A DNA stretch of 64,000 nt from Pseudomonas sp. 7SR1 (GTDB lineage Bacteria > Pseudomonadota > Gammaproteobacteria > Pseudomonadales > Pseudomonadaceae). The stretch lies in contig NZ_LT707064.1 of the NCBI RefSeq assembly GCF_900156465.1, positions 4,541,001 to 4,605,000 of the forward strand. The letters run 5' to 3'. Positions 25,789 to 34,376 of this stretch are shown here, one piece after another. The translations under genes were made by a program, and so were the position numbers. A model generated the notes under the pieces. That model searched no databases, was not told the origin of the DNA, and worked only from the letters and a program-made list of their open reading frames with translations. The stretch's first letter is position 1; each line of letters begins with the position of its first letter.

Positions 25789-26436
25789 ATGCCTACAGAC
25801 TACATAGTGACAAAGAGACAGGCACAATTGCTGAGGCTTGGCAACGCAGTGATCGACATTATCAAGGGGTTAACTCCCTACGGTAGTGGCAATCAGTTGG
25901 ATGAGGAGTACGCCGCCTCACACATTCGTACTGCGGCCACCTACAACTTCATGGAAAACCCAGTCAACAGCGCCATGCTAAGACCTCGGCGTATATTAGA
26001 AATCGCCAAAAGAACAGGTGCGGGCAATTGCGATCAGCTGGGGGCAATGGCTTACGCAATCTGCAGGGATTATCTGTCGTCAGATTATTATTCAGCGTGG
26101 GTCGGCACCAACGCCCACACGTTTGCTTTGATTGGACATAACTCTGGAGATGCTGAGGACGCCATAGCGGTGGACGCTTGGCCTCAGCGGCCGCAAGCGG
26201 TGTTGTATAAACACCACTTCTGTTACGGCATGCAATTCGACACCCATGTCGCAAAACCAGGTACAGGGCGAGGGAGATACAAGGAATCAACGGCAGCTGA
26301 AGGCCTTAATTTCAAAATGTCGAATCAATGGGACGCCGTATTCAACAATGCTGAGATTCAAAACTGGAGATATGAGAATAATAACGTTGTGACCCCATGG
26401 AGGGGCCGTCAATATCGATACGTTACCGTCGGTTAA
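25789..26436 (+). CDS. Putative Cys-His-Asp protease/deamidase-like protein
   Basis: The 215-residue protein has a candidate papain/transglutaminase-like triad. Cys81 is in GAGNCDQLGAMAYA, His110 is in TNAHTFALIG and Asp129 is in AIAVDAWP. The order and spacing (29 and 19 residues) match effector-type cysteine proteases and deamidases that use a GNC-helix, H-strand and D-P-W layout. No signal peptide is seen. The gene is visibly richer in A and T than its neighbours and stands alone, which suggests horizontal acquisition. It could be a type III/VI effector, a phage protein or a peptidase of unknown role; no secretion genes or immunity gene are adjacent. The start is the ATG at 25789; the site upstream is weak. 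Confidence 0.6.
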   Translation: MPTDYIVTKRQAQLLRLGNAVIDIIKGLTPYGSGNQLDEEYAASHIRTAATYNFMENPVNSAMLRPRRILEIAKRTGAGNCDQLGAMAYAICRDYLSSDYYSAWVGTNAHTFALIGHNSGDAEDAIAVDAWPQRPQAVLYKHHFCYGMQFDTHVAKPGTGRGRYKESTAAEGLNFKMSNQWDAVFNNAEIQNWRYENNNVVTPWRGRQYRYVTVG

Positions 26437-26620
26437 CACATATCGCTGTCGCATCGAGTCTCGCGTTTCCACACAATCTTATAGACACACATAAACATTG
26501 AATCGCCCCGGGTTTCGTAGACCACTACATGCGTGTCGACGAGCTAGCTGCCCATAGGTAGCCACTGTGAGGTGTCCTTAGAAATAAGAAGTGGCTACCC
26601 AAGGCAGTGTATCGTTCACG

Positions 26621-27481
26621 TTATTGCAACGGAACATACACGTCAGTTTTCCACTGGTCCTGCGGCGTCTCGGGAAAGAGGCTCAGGTAATGGAAGAACA
26701 GTGGCTGGTCACGCAGTTCCTCTCCACTGGCAGGAAGCCAATCGCGGTAAATCGGATAGATCGTTTCGCCGATGTGATCCGGTGACCCCACATGTCGCAC
26801 CACGGCGCAGCGCCCGCCTGGAATCACGGTCTCCCGCACCCCGAACTCATTTGGCGCCACGGCCTCGTGAATTTCGCCGCAGATTGCGAAGCGAAATGCC
26901 TGCGCAGGTGTCGTATCGGGGTTGCCAAAGGGAATGCCGAAGCTGCGACTCGAAGCTACCGGCGACTGTCCGCTTTGCTTGCGCCACTCGATGAACTTGC
27001 GCACGCTCTCATTGAGAAGCCCGGCGGGCCCGCGATGTTCAAATGCCGCGACCCTGACTTCAGGGAATTGCACGACTCGTATCTGCATCATGATCGTCCT
27101 GGAAAAATGAGGGATTGCGAACACCGTATTCCAGACCTGCCAGTTCGGCTCTTTTCTGAAAGCACTCGGCGACATACCGAACGCCCGGCTGAAGGCCCTG
27201 CAAAATGCCTCCGGACTTTCGAAGGCAGCACCCAGTGCTGCCTCCAGTACCGAGTGCTCCGCGACGGTTGCCAGGCGATGCGCCGCGCGTCGTAATCGCA
27301 TCAGTTGCACATAACGTGAAACAGGCACACCTACGAACGCGCTGAATTGCCGATGGAAGTGAAATGCCGAAAAGTTCGCCACACGGCTCAACGTATTCAC
27401 CGACAGATCACCTTCGAGATTCTCATCAATGTAGGTGAGGACGGCGTTGAAGCGTTTTGTGTAAGCGACGTTGGTCGACAT
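26621..27481 (-). CDS. AraC family regulator with GyrI-like effector domain
   Basis: The 286-residue protein has two AraC helix-turn-helix units at the N-terminus (about 8-108, with FSAFHFHRQFSAFVG and the FESPEAFCRAFSRAFGMSPSAFR signature). A C-terminal GyrI/SOUL-like small-molecule-binding domain (about 128-285) follows. This is the Rob/BmrR-like arrangement used to sense drugs and lipophilic compounds. The start was set at the ATG at 27481; one three codons upstream is possible. No obvious target gene is adjacent; the dif region lies upstream. Confidence 0.87.
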   Translation of the reverse strand: MSTNVAYTKRFNAVLTYIDENLEGDLSVNTLSRVANFSAFHFHRQFSAFVGVPVSRYVQLMRLRRAAHRLATVAEHSVLEAALGAAFESPEAFCRAFSRAFGMSPSAFRKEPNWQVWNTVFAIPHFSRTIMMQIRVVQFPEVRVAAFEHRGPAGLLNESVRKFIEWRKQSGQSPVASSRSFGIPFGNPDTTPAQAFRFAICGEIHEAVAPNEFGVRETVIPGGRCAVVRHVGSPDHIGETIYPIYRDWLPASGEELRDQPLFFHYLSLFPETPQDQWKTDVYVPLQ

Positions 27482-27808
27482 GTCGGGCACTGGGTAAATG
27501 CTCCTGGAGGTACGGTCGGCGATAGAGTCGACTATAGCAACGTGAACGTGCCTAGCCGCGTTTGCTCAATGCACGGATCGGATTGACTCATGTGGCTCAA
27601 CGCAGCTCAAAGGTCGAGCATGTCAATTCAGCAAGGCTGAGCGAGGCATTGCGAGGGTGCTTGTCCGAATCTTTCCAGTGCTTGCGCGAGGTGGCATAGA
27701 GGGAGGCAGGGTGGGAAGGTCGTTGGTTTGGCTGGATTACGGTAATGGCGGCAAAGTTCGGTTTTCAGGTACAGGTGACAGCTAGTGATAAACAGGAAAA
27801 CACACACT

Positions 27809-27836
27809 GTTTAACATAATATACATTATGCGTAAC
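27809..27836 (-). other. dif: Chromosomal dif site (XerC/XerD recombination site)
   Basis: Read on the minus strand, the 28 bp consist of an XerC arm GTTACGCATAA, a central TGTATA and an XerD arm TTATGTTAAAC. Compared with the E. coli dif sequence as I recall it, 25 of 28 positions agree, including an unbroken 23-bp core that covers most of both arms and the whole centre. dif is where XerCD, activated by FtsK, resolves chromosome dimers at division, and it marks the replication terminus. Only one copy is seen in the window, and it sits in a gene-free stretch. An integrated dif-module element is the alternative, but no such element is visible. Confidence 0.88.
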
Positions 27837-27924
27837 TATTTGTTTCAGAGCCGGACCGCAACACCCGGTTTGAAACCCATCCCGTGATCAACTTCTGTAG
27901 CGTTTGTCTGGACTTCGGAAACAT

Positions 27925-27962
27925 AACCCAGGAACCCAGGAACCCAGGAACCCAGGAACCCA
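27925..27962. repeat. 8-bp tandem repeat (AACCCAGG)
   Basis: Four exact head-to-tail copies of AACCCAGG plus a partial fifth (AACCCA) lie 89 bp from dif. The unit is not a multiple of three, and no gene uses it. It could be a slippage-prone tract or a protein-binding array. Confidence 0.85.
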
Positions 27963-28302
27963 AGAAGAGTTTCCTGGAAACCGCGCTCCTTGTGACAAGC
28001 GATCACGCTGACCAATGTCCACCGTTACGGATAACGGTCTCTGGTGAACACATTACGGTAACGCTCGAACGAATCTTCCTGACTGCCCAGTGCCGCCGTT
28101 CTACGGATCTGCAGGCGCGGTATGAAGCCACTTCAACAGGTCGTGACCGTCAAGCTGTACTTGCGACTTGCCGATTGACTGAAGATGCTGGTGCGCCGCT
28201 CTGGGTGCATCAACGTCAGGATCTACCTTGGATGCTGAGATCGGGCACGGACATGAAACTCTTCAGCTGGATCTCCATACCGATCATTGAGCGACGCTTC
28301 TT

Positions 28303-29187
28303 TTACTTGAAGATCGGCACCGAGCCCGACCGGTTCCGAAGCTGTTCCTGCTCCCGCAGCCTAAGACCGATTTCGGCGATTTTCTGCTCGCCGGCGCGCA
28401 ATGCCTCGGGGCTGGTGTGGACCGAGTAGTAACCGAGATTAAGATCGAACGGGTGCGCAATGGCTGAGCCAATGACAAACACCGCATCGCCCTCTCCCGC
28501 CGTGATGCGTATCGAAGCGCTGCCTGGCTCGAACACCACCATCTCTCCCGCTTCGACAACATCCGGCGATGTCAGTTGTCCACGGGCGACGCTCAGCCAC
28601 AAGGCGTCATGGCCTGCTGGTGGGGTGTATTCCCAGCTGGTGCCTTCTGAGAGAGTAACCAGCAGGTAGTTGATACCCTCGGGGGCCCGAACCGGACTTC
28701 GGCCCCCCGCATAGTGGCCGAGAATGACCCGGGCTGGGCCCGCTTCAGGCATCGCAGCGGCCTCCAGGTATTGGCTGTCGACGGCCGCGTTCTCCAGGTC
28801 TGGAGGTAACGCGATCCATAGCTGAAAGCCCTGGACGCGTTCAGAAGTGCCGGCGCTCATCTCTTTGCCATGCCAGACACCGCCGCCGGCTCGCATCCAT
28901 TCGACGCCGCCATAGGCGATTTCGCCGCTGCCGGACTCAGGATCATCAAAGTGCAGATTGCCTTCGGTGATGACCGTGACCGTGGCGATTCCTGAATGAG
29001 GGTGCATGGCCATCTGGCCGAGAAACGACCTGTCGCCTTCGAACAAGTCGAGGAATACGAAGGGTTTGATCAACTGGCCCAAGTCCGACGGGCTCATGAG
29101 CCGGACAATCGGCCCATGCTTGTGCCCCCGGGTGCGGTGAGTGATCCGACGGGAAACCATTGCATTGCCAAGCGCTGAAATACCCAT
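28303..29187 (-). CDS. Pirin family protein
   Basis: The 294-residue protein has the pirin N-terminal cupin: H62-x-H64 in MAMHPHSGIATV and His106 in GGGVWHGKEM. The acidic ligand lies three residues after His106 (Glu109) rather than the usual two. A second cupin-like half follows (about 180-260). Pirins bind iron and act as quercetinases or redox-dependent transcription cofactors. The start at 29187 follows GAGGAG; an extension to 29268 has no site. It is divergent from a LysR gene (136-bp gap), its likely regulator. Confidence 0.88.
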   Translation of the reverse strand: MGISALGNAMVSRRITHRTRGHKHGPIVRLMSPSDLGQLIKPFVFLDLFEGDRSFLGQMAMHPHSGIATVTVITEGNLHFDDPESGSGEIAYGGVEWMRAGGGVWHGKEMSAGTSERVQGFQLWIALPPDLENAAVDSQYLEAAAMPEAGPARVILGHYAGGRSPVRAPEGINYLLVTLSEGTSWEYTPPAGHDALWLSVARGQLTSPDVVEAGEMVVFEPGSASIRITAGEGDAVFVIGSAIAHPFDLNLGYYSVHTSPEALRAGEQKIAEIGLRLREQEQLRNRSGSVPIFK

Positions 29188-29323
29188 GACAACTCCTCGA
29201 AGAATGATCGGTCCGCCCGTCCAAAGCCTGGCGGCGGCGTATGTGCAGTGATCATAAGGAATCGGCATTAAGCTGATTAGAGCCTACAATTGCTTTTCAC
29301 TCGGCCATTTTTGGAGTAATCGA

Positions 29324-30223
29324 ATGTTCGATCTGAACGACGTGGCCATTTTTATCCAGGTCGTCGAATCCGGAAGTTTCGCCGGCGGCGCACGGCGCAT
29401 GGGCGTTCCGCCCAACACGTTGAGCCGGCGGATCAAGCAGTTGGAGGACACGATGGGCGTGCGGCTGTTACACCGTTCGACCCGCAAACTGGCACTGACC
29501 GATGCGGGCCGGGCGTTGTTCGAACAAAGTGCCTCCCAGATCGGAGAGCTGCTGGAAGTGAGCCGACGCTTTGCCGACCGCAGCCAGGAACCTGCGGGAC
29601 GGGTGCGTGTGGCCGTGACGGCAGATTTCTTCGACGTGTTCCGCATGGAGTTCGTTGCCGGTTTCCTGGCTCAATATCCCAGGATCCAGCTGGATTTCCT
29701 GCTGAGTGACCATCGTGTCGACCTGATTGCCGAAGGCATCGACCTGGCGTTCAGATCGGGAATGCTGCCTGATTCCAGCCTGGTCGCACGCAAGATATTC
29801 ATTGGTAGCCGCATGCTTGCCGCCAGCGCAGGTTATCTGGAGCAGCATGGATCGCCTTCGCATGTTTCCGAACTGAACCAGCACCTGTGCATTTTCCCTT
29901 CCAGCCCCTCAGGTCAAGCCACGTGGCGCTTTTCCGGGCCGGGCGGCGCCGCGGACATCGTGGTGACCGGGCGAGTCTGCGCAAACACCGCTCAGGCGCA
30001 ATTGAAGGCGGCGGTCGCGGGCCTGGGCATCTGTTTCTTGCCGGGGCCCATCCTGCATGCCAGCTTGAGGAACGGAGCGCTCGTCGAAGTGCTTCCCGAG
30101 TTTCGCCAACAAGACATCGACCTGTACGTGGTCTATCCGAGTCGACGCCAGATTCCGTTGGCGGTAAGCACGTTTGCCGATCAGGCCGTCACTCATTTGC
30201 TCGAAGAAATGGCCTTCCAATAG
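29324..30223 (+). CDS. LysR family transcriptional regulator
   Basis: The 299-residue protein has a winged helix at residues 1-60 (FAGGARRMGVPPNTLSRRIKQLE) and an effector domain of the DmlR/CrgA group at about 88-295. The LLHRSTRKLALTDAG segment is typical. It is divergent from the pirin gene and converges on another LysR gene whose stop lies 12 bp away. It most likely controls pirin in response to an unknown electrophile or aromatic compound. Confidence 0.88.
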   Translation: MFDLNDVAIFIQVVESGSFAGGARRMGVPPNTLSRRIKQLEDTMGVRLLHRSTRKLALTDAGRALFEQSASQIGELLEVSRRFADRSQEPAGRVRVAVTADFFDVFRMEFVAGFLAQYPRIQLDFLLSDHRVDLIAEGIDLAFRSGMLPDSSLVARKIFIGSRMLAASAGYLEQHGSPSHVSELNQHLCIFPSSPSGQATWRFSGPGGAADIVVTGRVCANTAQAQLKAAVAGLGICFLPGPILHASLRNGALVEVLPEFRQQDIDLYVVYPSRRQIPLAVSTFADQAVTHLLEEMAFQ

Positions 30224-30234
30224 CGGCTGGATGA

Positions 30235-31167
30235 TCAGGCCACGGCCAAGGACAAGCAATACTCGGGCTGCCGCTCAAGATGTCGGGCGAAGCAGGAGCG
30301 CAGCCAGCGTTCTCGAGGATCGGCATGGCTGGTGCCCCGCCATGCCATGGCCAGATCGGGACTTGAAAGCTGCAGCGGCGGGTATTCAGCGCGCAGTCCA
30401 TGGATCCGGGCCATCGCCTGAGCCGCGTAGTCGGGTACGACCGCAAGCATGTCGCTATCGACCAGCAGCGCGGGCAAGGCGCTGAACTGCGGGACCGCCA
30501 GCACGACACGGCGCCGACGGCCATGGCAAGCCAGGGCACGGTCCACATGATCGGTTACCTTTCCCAGGGCAGATACTGTCACATGGGGGCGCCGGCAGAA
30601 CTCATCGAGGCTCATGGGACCTGCCGAGTCGGCGCATAGCAGCATCGGCTGCACCGGGCGCAGACTCCGGCAGTGAGCCCGGGCCGGTAGTTCCTGGGCT
30701 TGGCCGACACCCAAGGAAATGTCCCCGGCAATCAGCAACTGCGGCAATTGCCACGAATCCACCCGGCGTACCACCAGGGTAATGTTGGGGGCCTCAGCTC
30801 GAAGATGCTGCATCAACTGAGGCAGCAGTGCGTACTCCACTTCGTCACACAGCCCGACGTGAAAAGTCTCCTCGCTGGTGCGCGGATCGAAGGTCTGCGC
30901 GCAGCTCAGGGCCAGGGCAACACTCTCCAGCGCGGGCCCCAGATGGACATGAATTTCCTCGGCCCGCGCGGTGGGCTCCATCAGCCGTCCGGTCCGGATG
31001 AACAACGGGTCATCGAACATTGTCCGGAGCCGGTTCAGCGCGCTGCTGACAGTGGCCTGGCCGAGGAAAAGACGCTCTCCTGTCCGGGTGACATTGCGTT
31101 CGCGCATCATGGTTTCGAAGATCACCAATAAGTTGATATCGGCATGTCGCAGGTCATATCTGTTCAT
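30235..31167 (-). CDS. LysR family transcriptional regulator (NodD/PcpR-like)
   Basis: The 310-residue protein has the NodD-type N-terminus (DINLLVIFETMMRERNVTRTGERLFLGQATVSSALNRLR written by its key Leu-Phe-Val-Thr-Ser positions; residues about 10-50). It has a DPLFIRTGRLMEPT segment typical of this branch and a long effector domain. It is divergent from the metallo-beta-lactamase-fold gene at 31621, with a 453-bp gap that must hold both promoters. That hydrolase is the likely target. Confidence 0.86.
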   Translation of the reverse strand: MNRYDLRHADINLLVIFETMMRERNVTRTGERLFLGQATVSSALNRLRTMFDDPLFIRTGRLMEPTARAEEIHVHLGPALESVALALSCAQTFDPRTSEETFHVGLCDEVEYALLPQLMQHLRAEAPNITLVVRRVDSWQLPQLLIAGDISLGVGQAQELPARAHCRSLRPVQPMLLCADSAGPMSLDEFCRRPHVTVSALGKVTDHVDRALACHGRRRRVVLAVPQFSALPALLVDSDMLAVVPDYAAQAMARIHGLRAEYPPLQLSSPDLAMAWRGTSHADPRERWLRSCFARHLERQPEYCLSLAVA

Positions 31168-31620
31168 CTTATCCGCCGCCTGAGGAAGTTGATGTTCAAC
31201 AGCCCTTATTTCGTCCCTCTATCGATGGGACTTTCGAGACGACCTGAGTATTTCAAGCGAGTACCTGCCAGTCACTTGTACATGGGTTCAACGGGGTCGT
31301 CCGTTGGGTATCCAGAATAATACTTGTGTATTGCCTCGCTCGTTTCCAGCCGAGGGCTCGGGCTCCGTCTGAGCCGAAGCAGTTCGGCGCCTGACACTTC
31401 TGCGGACGATACTTTCGTATGGTTCTGTCCAACGCATGAGTGATCGCCCTACACCCATGTAGAACTGTGCCTGGAAGTTTTCCTATCTAGCATTCACTCA
31501 CGGCAGCCCACTGCAACTCCATAACGCATATCGCGGTTAACGGTGAGCAGCCTGTCGTGCCGAAATGCTCGAAAGGATCAATAGCCCTATCCCTCTAGAT
31601 GAACTAACAGGAGAACGACC
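31168..31620. other. Divergent regulatory region
   Basis: These 453 bp separate the LysR gene from the hydrolase gene. I see no reading frame with family resemblance and no strong palindrome. The hydrolase has a clear AGGAG site just before 31621. Promoter elements could not be placed with confidence. Confidence 0.45.
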
Positions 31621-32541
31621 ATGAGCACTTACCTGAACAGTTTCGCCCCCGACAGTGCCTTGCCGACTCAGGAGTTGGTGCCCTCGCGCTATGCCCTGCG
31701 CCTGGGTGAGATCGATGTGCTGGTGGTCAGCGATGGCGTGCTGCCGCTGCCGACCGAAACCATGTCCACCAATGCCGATCCGAGCGAGCGTGAAGCCTGG
31801 TTCAAAGAAATGTACCTGGGGCCGGACATGTTCGATTGGGCGCTGAACGTGCTGGTTGTGCGTAGCGGCGAACAACTCATCCTGGTCGATGCCGGCCTGG
31901 GCAACCAGTTCCCCGGTTTTCCCCGCGCGGGACAGTTTCCCAAACGCTTGAAGGATGCCGGCATCGAGCTGTCTGCCATCACCGATATCGTGATCACCCA
32001 TATGCACATGGACCATATCGGTGGGCTGCTGGTCGATACGGTGAAGCAAGGCTTGAGCCCGAATGTGCGTATTCATGTCACGGCCACGGAAGTCGATTTC
32101 TGGAAGATTCCCGACTTCAGCCTGACCGAAATGCCTCAACCGGTGCCGGACGTCCTGCGCCGGACTGCCAACCAGTTCATTGCGCACTATCAGGATCGCC
32201 TGCAGACCTTCGAAGACGAGCACGAAATAGCCCCGGGCGTGGTCGCGAAACTCACCGGCGGACACACGCCAGGCCATTGCATCGTCTATGTGAATTCCGG
32301 CGGCGAACGCCTGACCTTTGCCGGCGACGCCCTATTCCCGGTGGCTTTCGATCATCCTGAATGGCACAACGGTTTCGAGCACGATCCGCAGGAGTCGGTC
32401 CACGTGCGTGTACGTCTGTTGCGAGAGGCTGCGGCAAGCGGAGAGCTGTTCGTTGCGACTCACCTGCCCTTCCCCTCGGTTGGCCGTGTGGCGCTGGACG
32501 GCACTGCATTCCGTTGGATTGCAGCCTACTGGGACTACTGA
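31621..32541 (+). CDS. Metallo-beta-lactamase-fold hydrolase
   Basis: The 306-residue protein has the HxHxDH metal motif H127-M-H129-M-D131-H132 and downstream ligands in GGHTPGHC and FAGDALFP. The ATHLPFPSVGRV segment supplies the last His. This is the layout of MBL-fold hydrolases such as quorum-quenching lactonases (AiiA-like) and related cytosolic enzymes. No signal peptide is seen, so it is cytoplasmic. The start at 31621 follows CAGGAG. Substrate is unknown; a lactone or thioester is likely. Control by the divergent LysR gene is inferred. Confidence 0.88.
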   Translation: MSTYLNSFAPDSALPTQELVPSRYALRLGEIDVLVVSDGVLPLPTETMSTNADPSEREAWFKEMYLGPDMFDWALNVLVVRSGEQLILVDAGLGNQFPGFPRAGQFPKRLKDAGIELSAITDIVITHMHMDHIGGLLVDTVKQGLSPNVRIHVTATEVDFWKIPDFSLTEMPQPVPDVLRRTANQFIAHYQDRLQTFEDEHEIAPGVVAKLTGGHTPGHCIVYVNSGGERLTFAGDALFPVAFDHPEWHNGFEHDPQESVHVRVRLLREAAASGELFVATHLPFPSVGRVALDGTAFRWIAAYWDY

Positions 32542-32595
32542 GAATCGACAGGTAGCTGACATTTGATCCTGTCGAACTGGCTCCCACTCACCTTT

Positions 32596-33375
32596 TCAAT
32601 CGAAGACGCAGGTGGGAAGCCGCCCTACTTCAGGCCGCGCATACAGGTAGCCTTGCATCAGCTCGACCCCCAGGTTCAGGAGCTCGGCACTTTCTCCACG
32701 GGTCTCGATACCTTCAGCTATCACGGTGATCCCCAAGCGTTTCGCCACCAGGATGATGCCCTCGACGATGGCTTGCTTGACCGGGTCCTGATCGATGGTG
32801 CGGGTCAAGGCCATGTCGATCTTCATGACGTTGGGCTGGAACATGGCCAACAGATTGAGACCTGAATAGCCGGAACCGAAATCGTCGATCGCCGTGGTGA
32901 AACCCTGGCGTTCGTATTCCGTGAAGATGGACCTGAGGTGTTCCGGGTCGTCCACCCTTTCGCCTTCGGTCACTTCGAACATGAGCCGTTCGGGCGGGAA
33001 ACTGGCCTGGCGGGCGGCTTCCAGCGTAGCGCGTATACAAGTCTCGGCCCGATACACCGCATTGGGCAGGAAGTTGATGCTCAACAGGCAGTCGGGAATA
33101 TCGAGGATACCCAGCCTGGCCGCTTCCTCGATGGCCTTGACTCTGCACGCCTGGTCGAACCGATAGCGGTTACCGTCATTGACCAATCCCAGGATATGTC
33201 CCGCCGATTCGCCATTGATGCCCCTCACCAGGGCTTCATAGGCAAACGTGGTGCCTGTGCGGATATTGAAGATAGGCTGGAAAGCCATGGTGAAATCAAA
33301 CCCGAGTGCCACGTGGTCGCGGCATTCAGCACAACCGATGGATTTGAAGGGTCGAGAGGAAAATTGCTCGGTCAT
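32596..33375 (-). CDS. EAL-domain c-di-GMP phosphodiesterase
   Basis: The 259-residue protein is almost entirely an EAL domain. It has EALVRG (47-52), a metal-binding EVTEGERV, the key loop DDFGSGYSGL, the NVMKID segment, AEGIET and the closing QGYLYARP. All residues needed for c-di-GMP hydrolysis seem present. A short N-terminal segment (Cys15 and Cys18) precedes the domain and may be a redox or metal switch. No sensor or membrane part is present. The start at 33375 lies 8 nt after GGA; an ATG three codons upstream is possible. It may influence the secreted adhesin-like protein encoded at 34377 (inference). Confidence 0.9.
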   Translation of the reverse strand: MTEQFSSRPFKSIGCAECRDHVALGFDFTMAFQPIFNIRTGTTFAYEALVRGINGESAGHILGLVNDGNRYRFDQACRVKAIEEAARLGILDIPDCLLSINFLPNAVYRAETCIRATLEAARQASFPPERLMFEVTEGERVDDPEHLRSIFTEYERQGFTTAIDDFGSGYSGLNLLAMFQPNVMKIDMALTRTIDQDPVKQAIVEGIILVAKRLGITVIAEGIETRGESAELLNLGVELMQGYLYARPEVGRLPTCVFD

Positions 33376-33548
33376 GATCATCATCCGTCGCGGTCACGGG
33401 ACGTCCCTGCAGTTGCAAAGAACACTAGCCAACGCTTAGTGAATCGGCAAAGACCGGGTATTCTGAAATTTTGATCAGGATATGTGCCCAGTGTTCCAGC
33501 AATCGTGCCCATCCCCCTCCAACAGCGTCCATGGCAGGATCGGGCTCA

Positions 33549-34019
33549 ATGCCTGAGCTGATGGCGTTATCCGGTTACTTCGGGCTGTTCTTCGCCGCCA
33601 TGGGAGCCGCCACGCTGTTGCCCATGCAGTCGGAAGCGGTACTGGTCGGGTTGCTGTTGACCGGTCAATACGCGACCTGGGCACTGCTGGTGGTGGCCAT
33701 CACCGGCAACGTGTTCGGTTCGGTGCTCAATTGGCTGTTGGGCCGCTCTATCGAGCATTACCGGCATAAACGCTGGTTCCCGGTCAGCGAAGCCAGGCTG
33801 GAGAAAGCCCAGCGTGCCTATCAGCGCTACGGGCGCTGGTCGCTGTTGCTCAGCTGGGTACCGATCATCGGTGATCCAATTACCATGATTGCTGGAGTCC
33901 TGCGCGAACCCTTCTGGAGCTTCGTATTGATCGTTACGCTGGCCAAGGCCAGCCGCTATCTTCTGCTCGCTGCGTTGACGCTTGGCTGGCTCGGGGTGGG
34001 TTACTCGATAAGTGTCTGA
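33549..34019 (+). CDS. YqaA/DedA-like inner-membrane protein
   Basis: The 156-residue protein has about four hydrophobic segments and the VTT/DedA-type region: an early Pro-Met-Gln-Ser-Glu-Ala motif (PMQSEAVLVGLLLT), a GNVFGSVLNWLLG helix, the RYGRWSLLLSWVPIIGDPITMIAGVL block written by its key Arg-Tyr-Gly, Pro and Gly-Asp-Pro residues, and a final transmembrane helix. YqaA-type proteins are small relatives of the DedA lipid-transport family. Start set at the ATG at 33549 after AGGA. It stands alone between the EAL gene and the secreted protein gene. Confidence 0.8.
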   Translation: MPELMALSGYFGLFFAAMGAATLLPMQSEAVLVGLLLTGQYATWALLVVAITGNVFGSVLNWLLGRSIEHYRHKRWFPVSEARLEKAQRAYQRYGRWSLLLSWVPIIGDPITMIAGVLREPFWSFVLIVTLAKASRYLLLAALTLGWLGVGYSISV

Positions 34020-34376
34020 CTCGGCTGCACAAAAATACGGGTTGAGGGGTGGCCAGGGCAGGCGTTTCATGTCGCTGCGCAAGGGCGCAATCCATAACGG
34101 CTCATCGGTATACAACCGCAAATGTATCAATGTGAGATGAGGCTAGCGTTTTCAAACCATCCCTGGCCGACCCAGCCGAGACTGATCGCTCCCCTCGGGG
34201 TACAGGCGCTTCTCTCCATCTGTCGCTCCCACCACGCGGGTTGTGCGCCTGAATAGTCCGAAACTCCCAGTCGGGCTGGGAGTATCGGTCGATGCGCAAT
34301 CCGCGGCGCTTTCCCATAGTGACGAGCAATGGTCAACGGTCAGGCCTCGATGACCGCACTAGCTCTGGAGCACATC
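34020..34376. other. Leader region of the secreted repeat protein gene
   Basis: About 357 bp precede the large secreted protein gene. It has no convincing reading frame. The main structure is the hairpin at 34258-34288. The start of the downstream gene is marked by GGAG at 34366. No clear sigma-70 promoter could be placed. Confidence 0.45.
34258..34288. promoter_or_regulatory. Hairpin in the leader of the secreted protein gene
   Basis: ACTCCCAG (34263-34270) pairs exactly with CTGGGAGT (34276-34283) around TCGGG. The stem continues as CCGA/TCGG past a single A-A mismatch, giving 12 paired positions. It has no T-run, so an operator or mRNA regulatory structure is more likely than a terminator. 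Confidence 0.45.

Larger units (their letters stand above)
27482..28302. other. Gene-free terminus region around dif
   Basis: About 820 bp between the AraC and pirin genes hold no convincing gene. The region contains the dif site (27809-27836), an 8-bp tandem repeat (27925-27962) and a purine-rich stretch (27697-27720). A 181-codon plus-strand frame (27884-28429) crosses the tandem repeat and overlaps the pirin gene; it resembles no family and is not called. Confidence 0.6.

Noticed and set aside
27884..28429. A 181-codon plus-strand frame beside dif
   Set aside because: It crosses the 8-bp tandem repeat, overlaps the pirin gene end and shows no family resemblance.
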